Position numbers and translations under genes: made by a program. A stretch of DNA of 47,931 nt. Origin: Tannerellaceae bacterium. GTDB lineage: Bacteria > Bacteroidota > Bacteroidia > Bacteroidales > Tannerellaceae. Within the stretch, counting starts at the first letter, position 1. Each line of letters begins with the position of its first letter. The notes under the pieces were generated by a model. It ran no database searches. It was given only the letters and a program-made list of their open reading frames with translations, and was not told the origin of the DNA. Location: assembly GCA_031280435.1 (NCBI GenBank), contig JAITGS010000009.1:1-47931 (forward strand). The letters run 5' to 3'. Shown piece by piece: positions 43,891 through 47,931 of the stretch.

Positions 43891-43897
43891 TACGACG

Positions 43898-45907
43898 GTG
43901 CAATCCGCCTCTCCCCTCCTACTTTCCACAATACGTTCGCAACTGATATTCCGGCAGCCCGCCGGAACCTCTCGCGGCGTCTTTGTGCGGCGCCAAGTAC
44001 GCTATGTGACGGTAGCGCGGGCCGACGACCCGCTGCGATGGGGCATAGGAGAGTGCTCGCCACTGCCCGGGCTCAGCTGCGACGAGCTGCCCGACTTCGA
44101 CCGGCGCCTCTCGGACATCTGCCGGAACATTGAGCGGACAGGCGGCTTCGACCCCGACCTGCTTCGCCCCTACCCCTCCATACTCTTCGCCCTCGAAACA
44201 GCCTTCCGCCATCTCGAAACCGGCAGCTACGCCCTTTGGGATACCGCCTTCTCGCGCGGCGAGGCCGGCATCCCCATCAACGGCCTGATATGGATGAGCG
44301 ACAAGGAGAGCATGCTGCGACAGATAGACGCCAAGCTGGCCGACGGCTTCCGATGCATCAAGCTCAAGATAGGAGCCATAGACTTTGCCGACGAGCTGTC
44401 GCTGCTGAAGCACATACGCCGCAGCTTTTCGGCCGCCGACCTGAGTCTACGGGTAGATGCCAACGGGGCCTTCCCGCCTCAGGAAGCTACGGCGGCGCTC
44501 GACCGGCTTGCAGCCTTCGACCTCGAATACATAGAGCAGCCCCTACGCGCCGGGCAATGGGATGCAATGGCCCGCTTGGTTGCCGAATCGCCGGTCCCCG
44601 TGGCGCTCGACGAAGAGCTCACTGGATGCAATACGCCCGAAGGCAAGCGCAGGCTGCTCTATACCATTCGCCCCCACTTCCTCATCCTGAAGCCTACGCT
44701 GCACGGCGGAATCGGCGGATGCGGCGAATGGATAGCCGAGGCCCTACGGACAGGCGCCGGCTGCCGCATCACATCGGCCTTAGAGTCGAACATCGGCCTC
44801 AATGCCATAGCCCAGTGGTGCGCCACCCTCGACGACCCTCATCCCCAAGGCCTCGGCACCGGCAGCCTTTATACAACCAACGTTCCCATGCCCCTCGAGC
44901 TGCAAGGCCCCAGCCTGCATTTCAAGCCTTCGGCCCGCGTGGCGGCATATCCGCTGCCTCTTGAGGGCGATGAGATAAGCACAGGCACCTCCGGCTCCAC
45001 AGGACAGCCGCGCCAAATCCGCATCCGCAAGGAACAAATCGCCCACAGCGCCGGGCTGACCATCCGCAGGCTCGGCTTATGCCCCGGCAACAGCGCCCTC
45101 CTCTGCCTGCCGCGGCAATACATAGGGGGGCTGATGATGACGGCCCGCAGCCTCGCCGGAGGCCTCCGCCTGCTTGAGGTCGAAGCATCGGGGCATCCGC
45201 TGGCCGGCATAAGCTCCGGCTTCGACCTCATAGCCATGACCCCCATGCAGGCGTACAACTCGCTGCTGATCGCTGCCGAGAAAGAAACCCTGCGCCGCGC
45301 CCGCAACCTGCTTATAGGAGGAGGAGCCATGGATGCCGCCCTCGAAAAGGAGCTGGCGCAATTCCCCAACGCCGTATACTCCACCTACGGCATGACCGAA
45401 ACCGTGTCGCACATCGCCCTCCGCCGCATCAATGGGCCGGAAGCCTCCGAGTGGTACGAGCCTCTGCCCGGCATCGAGCTCACTCTCAGTGTAGATAATA
45501 CCCTGATAATTGCCGCTCCCCAGCTGAGCGATACCCCGCTTCGCACCAACGATATTGCCGAGCTGCGGGCCGACGGCCGCTTCCGAATCCTCGGCCGCAG
45601 CGACCTCACGGTCAACAGCGGCGGCCTGAAAATCCAAATAGAGCAGGTGGAAGACAGAATCCGCCGCCTCATCCCGCATGACTTTGCCCTCACCCACGCG
45701 CCCGACCCCAGGTTGGGGCAGGCCCTGACGCTGCTGGTGGCCGACGACGACGTCAGCGGCATACGTCAGAAGCTTGCCGACGGCCTGCCTCCCTTCGAGC
45801 GCCCTCGCCGCATCATTGCCGTGCCCTCCATCCCTCTCACTCCTTCCGGCAAAATCGACAGGCCTGCCTGCCTTGAGCTGGGCAGAGGAATACCTTCCGA
45901 AGAATAA
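43898..45907 (+). CDS. menC-menE: Fused o-succinylbenzoate synthase and o-succinylbenzoate-CoA ligase
   Basis: A 669-aa protein from GTG at 43898, the only in-frame start after the menB stop; the frame also stays open upstream inside menB, which is a shadow. The N-terminal domain (about 1-340) is MenC, with its enolase-superfamily residues K155/K157 (IKLKIG), D187 (VDANG), E213 (IEQP), D238 (LDEEL) and K265 (LILKP). The C-terminal domain (about 345-669) is a short MenE with P-loop GTSGSTGQPR, YSTYGMTETVS and LTPSGKIDRPA. All motifs of both are present and the join lacks a stop, so one chain should do two successive steps before MenB. Confidence 0.9.
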   Translation: MQSASPLLLSTIRSQLIFRQPAGTSRGVFVRRQVRYVTVARADDPLRWGIGECSPLPGLSCDELPDFDRRLSDICRNIERTGGFDPDLLRPYPSILFALETAFRHLETGSYALWDTAFSRGEAGIPINGLIWMSDKESMLRQIDAKLADGFRCIKLKIGAIDFADELSLLKHIRRSFSAADLSLRVDANGAFPPQEATAALDRLAAFDLEYIEQPLRAGQWDAMARLVAESPVPVALDEELTGCNTPEGKRRLLYTIRPHFLILKPTLHGGIGGCGEWIAEALRTGAGCRITSALESNIGLNAIAQWCATLDDPHPQGLGTGSLYTTNVPMPLELQGPSLHFKPSARVAAYPLPLEGDEISTGTSGSTGQPRQIRIRKEQIAHSAGLTIRRLGLCPGNSALLCLPRQYIGGLMMTARSLAGGLRLLEVEASGHPLAGISSGFDLIAMTPMQAYNSLLIAAEKETLRRARNLLIGGGAMDAALEKELAQFPNAVYSTYGMTETVSHIALRRINGPEASEWYEPLPGIELTLSVDNTLIIAAPQLSDTPLRTNDIAELRADGRFRILGRSDLTVNSGGLKIQIEQVEDRIRRLIPHDFALTHAPDPRLGQALTLLVADDDVSGIRQKLADGLPPFERPRRIIAVPSIPLTPSGKIDRPACLELGRGIPSEE

Positions 45908-45990
45908 GCCGCCGGGCATAATTCCCCTGTCGGGGAAGTGGTTGTACGCACAGCCTCCTACAATTATTTAATAGATGAAGCTCTTCAATG

Positions 45991-46434
45991 AGGTTTCCCG
46001 CACGCTTTTGGAAACTTACGAAAGCTCGAATCGAGTTTCCCGTGAGCTTTTGTAAACTTCCAGAAAGCTTGGATTGAGTTTCCCGTGAGCTTTCGGAAAC
46101 TTCCGGAAAGCTTGGATTGAGTTTCCGCAAGCCTCCGGAAACTTACGGAAGGCTTGGATCGACTGCCGCGCGAGCTTTTGGAAACTTACGGAAAGCTTGA
46201 GTTGGATTTCCGCAAGCCTCCGGAAACTTACGGAAGCTTGAACTTAGTTTTCCGCGAGCTTCCGGAAACTTACGGAAGGAATGAATCGAGGTTCCCGCGA
46301 GCTTCTATAACTTGCGAAAGCATGAATCGAGGTTCCCGCGAGCTTCTATAAACTTGCGGAAGGAATGAATCGAGATTCCCGCGAGCTTCTATAACTTGCG
46401 AAAGCATGAATCGAGGTTCCCGCGAAAGAATGTG
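45991..46434. repeat. Degenerate 42-43-bp tandem array, about 10 units
   Basis: Units begin near 45993, 46035, 46078, 46121 and so on at steps of 42 or 43. The core pattern is TTTCCCGCGAGCTT, then TTGGAAACTTACGGAAAGCTTG and GAAT(C)GAG, written here in parts. AGCTTTC and GGAAAGCT arms around GGAAACTTCC form small stems in the better copies. The last four units share a variant with CTTCTATAA. The array is more diverged than the others in the window. Confidence 0.9.
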
Positions 46435-46465
46435 TCAAAAGGTAATTAAGCCTGCCCAAAGGGGT

Positions 46466-46511
46466 TATTCCCGCGAAGGCCGGAATGACTTATTGTCGAA
46501 CGTGAAGGGCT
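46466..46511 (+). repeat. Inverted-repeat copy 1, flanking the PNPOx and barrel genes
   Basis: About 46 bases here (ATTCCCGCGAAGG..., GGAATGACTTATTGT, CGTGAAGGGCT) match the reverse complement of 47802-47847 with a few differences. It lies just after the 42-43-bp array. Confidence 0.8.
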
Positions 46512-46539
46512 GCCCTCAAACCTGGAGGCAGCCCTTTTT
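46505..46539 (+). terminator. Terminator-like hairpin before the PNPOx 3' end
   Basis: AAGGGCTGCC (46505-46514) pairs with GGCAGCCCTT (46527-46536), followed by T to 46539. Orientation favours plus-strand transcripts coming through the array; it may also halt the minus-strand PNPOx transcript. Confidence 0.7.
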
Positions 46540-46571
46540 GTATCTGATACTCTTATGGTACCTAAGCGGCG

Positions 46572-46976
46572 CTATGCGTTTTTGATGACTTCGGCCTCCA
46601 TCTTTCCGGTGCTGAAATCTGAATAGTAAGCGGTGTCGATTAGGATTTTGTAGCATACGGTTTGGTCGTCGGGCATGTCTTTGAACTCCGGGTGTCGGGT
46701 ATAGAGTTCGTTGAGGTATGCCTGTTCTTCGACCTCGGAGGGTGTTGCGACAGTGCCGTCGGCTGTTACCATCTCGGCGTCTGTCATTACGGAGAGGCTG
46801 ATACGCGGGTTCCTGGCCAGCTTTTGTCCTTTGATGCTTCGCGGATCGGTGCCGAAGAGTATGGCATCGCCTTCAAGAACGTATTGTTCGATGACGGATG
46901 CTCGTGGGCTGTCGTCGGCCGATGTTGCGAGTACGCTCACGGCTTGTTTTTTCAGTAATTCAATAACTCGTTTCAT
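46572..46976 (-). CDS. Pyridoxamine 5'-phosphate oxidase-like flavoprotein
   Basis: A 134-aa protein with the small split-barrel fold of the PNPOx-like family: LATSADDSPRASVIEQYVLEGDAILFGTDPRS, KGQKLARNPRISLSV, and YKILIDTAYYSDF. It probably binds FMN or F420-like cofactors; catalysis of vitamin B6 oxidation is unlikely for this short type. It lies 31 bases downstream of the barrel gene on the same strand. Confidence 0.85.
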   Translation of the reverse strand: MKRVIELLKKQAVSVLATSADDSPRASVIEQYVLEGDAILFGTDPRSIKGQKLARNPRISLSVMTDAEMVTADGTVATPSEVEEQAYLNELYTRHPEFKDMPDDQTVCYKILIDTAYYSDFSTGKMEAEVIKNA

Positions 46977-47007
46977 GTGCTTGTTTTTTTTTATTGTTGT
47001 TTCCTTG

Positions 47008-47715
47008 TTAATATATGCGGTATCCTATGGCTATGGATACATTATTCGTTTTGAGGGAGTAGTCGTCGTTGCCTGTGAGCGAGAAAACGGTTTTGAGGTT
47101 GTCGCCGGCGAGGTTGGCAAGTCCGAGCTCGTAGTTTATGTAGAAGTTCAGCCGCTTGTACTCCAATCCTGCTCCTATGCCGAGGCCGTAGTTGAAGTTC
47201 TTCATGAAGCCCTGGTCGCCGAAGAGGTCGATGTCCGGGAAGCTTCCTCCGACTTCGAATCCGAGCATTCCGGCGGATACGTCCATGGACAGCTTTCCTC
47301 CTATGCCGTATCCGAGCCATGGGCCTATGCGCGGCACGAATTTGGTGTCGCGGTCTATGTCGATCTTGTAGGCGAAATAGAGGGGCACCTGGAGGTAGAG
47401 CGGATTGGCTGTCATGTTTGCCTGAACCGGCATTCCCAGGACGTTCGTATGGACGGACTTGTATCCTTTTTGCGTGAGATCGATGCCGGACATGAGGTAA
47501 ACCTGGTCGGTGAAGTGAACGTCCAAGGCGAGTCCTACCAGGAATCCGAGCTTGAGCTCCGGCTTGCCGAGCGTGTTCTGGATATTATTATCCATAGCCA
47601 TTCCCGAGAAATTCACTCCTGCCCTGAATCCTATATCAGAGTAGACCTGTGCGCCGAGCTGTGTAATACTTGCAGCGATGATGGCTGCTGCAATAAAAAT
47701 CTGTTTCATTTTCAT
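47008..47715 (-). CDS. Outer membrane beta-barrel protein, PorT-like
   Basis: A 235-aa protein with a signal peptide (IFIAAAIIAASITQLGAQ) and alternating beta strands ending in VSIAIGYRIY. Strand pairs such as VYSDIGFRAGVNFSGMAM, FLVGLALDVHF, YLQVPLYFAYKI and LGIGAGLEYKRLNFYINYELGLANL match the outer membrane beta-barrel domain often called PorT-like. The family is large and its functions varied; no specific role can be given. Confidence 0.85.
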   Translation of the reverse strand: MKMKQIFIAAAIIAASITQLGAQVYSDIGFRAGVNFSGMAMDNNIQNTLGKPELKLGFLVGLALDVHFTDQVYLMSGIDLTQKGYKSVHTNVLGMPVQANMTANPLYLQVPLYFAYKIDIDRDTKFVPRIGPWLGYGIGGKLSMDVSAGMLGFEVGGSFPDIDLFGDQGFMKNFNYGLGIGAGLEYKRLNFYINYELGLANLAGDNLKTVFSLTGNDDYSLKTNNVSIAIGYRIY

Positions 47716-47801
47716 TTGGTACCTATATATTAATTGTGAATAAATAATTAACGGTTAAAGGGGCTCTAATAATTGCTTTTCAAGGCTTGCGACGTGGCAA
47801 A

Positions 47802-47847
47802 AGCCCTTCACGCTCGAACAATAGGTCATTCCCGCGAAGGCGGGAAT
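47802..47847 (-). repeat. Inverted-repeat copy 2, with ATTCCC-N8-GGGAAT core
   Basis: This is the reverse-complement partner of 46466-46511. Its end ATTCCCGCGAAGGCGGGAAT (47828-47847) is a 20-base imperfect palindrome of the ATTCCC-N8-GGGAAT type, the form of a short repeat known in Neisseria as dRS3; a relation is not claimed. Confidence 0.8.
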
Positions 47848-47925
47848 CTCCGATCGAAAAACGGGACGAATGTATTTGTATCATATAAAAACACATACAA
47901 TCGTCCCAGCTCTCGATCGGAGATT
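47845..47925. repeat. 81-bp interrupted palindrome at the right edge
   Basis: AATCTCCGATCGA (47845-47857) is the exact reverse complement of TCGATCGGAGATT (47913-47925); inside, GGGACGA (47863-47869) pairs with TCGTCCC (47901-47907) and TGTAT with ATACA. It overlaps the end of inverted-repeat copy 2 by 3 bases. The window ends 6 bases after it. Confidence 0.9.
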
Positions 47926-47931
47926 GACTGC

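Larger units (their letters stand above)
45908..46571. other. Gene-free region with a 42-43-bp array
   Basis: Between the menaquinone genes and the PNPOx gene. The array fills 45991-46434; an inverted-repeat copy and a terminator-like hairpin follow at 46466-46539. No credible gene was seen. Confidence 0.7.

Noticed and set aside
43742-43897. Upstream part of the menC-menE frame, inside menB
   Set aside because: The frame stays open by chance through the end of menB; its Ser/Pro/Thr-rich translation is not MenC-like. GTG at 43898 is used.
46154-46351. 65-codon frame in the 42-43-bp array
   Set aside because: It translates the repeat only and changes frame where unit length changes from 42 to 43.
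1-46434. CRISPR arrays
   Set aside because: All tandem arrays are head-to-tail units without unique spacers, and no cas gene is present.
1-47931. tRNA or rRNA genes
   Set aside because: No T-loop or acceptor-stem patterns with proper spacing, and no rRNA-like stretch, were found by reading both strands.

Overview
The window reads as chromosomal DNA of a Bacteroidales-type bacterium (Bacteroidota). The evidence is internal. At least eight genes are preceded by the Bacteroidota -7 promoter box TAnnTTTG. Start codons sit in A/T-rich leaders (often ATATATG) instead of behind Shine-Dalgarno sequences. The gene content also fits: a malic enzyme/phosphotransacetylase-like fusion, a long PstC, a PorT-type outer membrane barrel, Tat-signal oxidoreductases and menaquinone genes. 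Family or genus cannot be assigned from sequence alone. No tRNA, rRNA, CRISPR, integrase, transposase or prophage gene was found.

Layout. 1-440: a 21-bp tandem array cut by the window edge, then an apparently empty leader. 441-3371: maeB and the GTPase gene ysxC. 3441-4481: a small secreted protein and a gene-free stretch with a 171-nt rod-like inverted repeat. 4482-6725: aspS and a directly abutting GNAT gene. 6732-12553 (minus): a phosphate module in the order porin, pstS, pstC, pstA, pstB, phoU, headed by three 11-bp-spaced direct repeats that look like a PHO box. 12561-14174 (minus): sufS and a VanZ-like gene. 14376-14663: a second 21-bp array. 14909-19932 (minus): a lipoprotein, rsmG, a metallo-hydrolase and gcvP in one tight run. 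20234-24463: flavin reductase, asparaginase, a YycJ-like hydrolase, rnhB, an HD protein and a small membrane protein. 24464-25360: a gene-free stretch holding a duplicated set of hairpins with compensatory changes.

25361-39082 is a mostly exported, plus-strand region: a Tat-signal Gfo/Idh/MocA oxidoreductase, a Tat-signal DUF362 protein, a membrane polyferredoxin with an internal Tat motif, a GH9 enzyme, a TIM-barrel-like secreted protein, a 23-bp array, a Tat-signal carboxylesterase and a GH2 enzyme. It resembles a saccharide-degradation neighbourhood but has no SusC/SusD pair. 39092-40562 (minus) holds three lipoproteins with nearly the same signal and unrelated C-termini. 41180-45907 holds a NIF3-like gene, a coiled-coil zinc-ribbon gene, menB and a fused menC-menE. 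The right end holds another array, a PNPOx-like gene, an outer-membrane barrel and inverted repeats.

The most unusual property is at genome scale. Five separate intergenic regions each carry a tandem array with its own unrelated unit. Four of the five periods (21, 21, 41-42 and 42-43 bp) are close to two or four helical turns, and most units contain small inverted repeats. With the duplicated hairpin block at 24785-25071 and the rod at 3937-4107, these make structured non-coding DNA the best candidate here for something undescribed.
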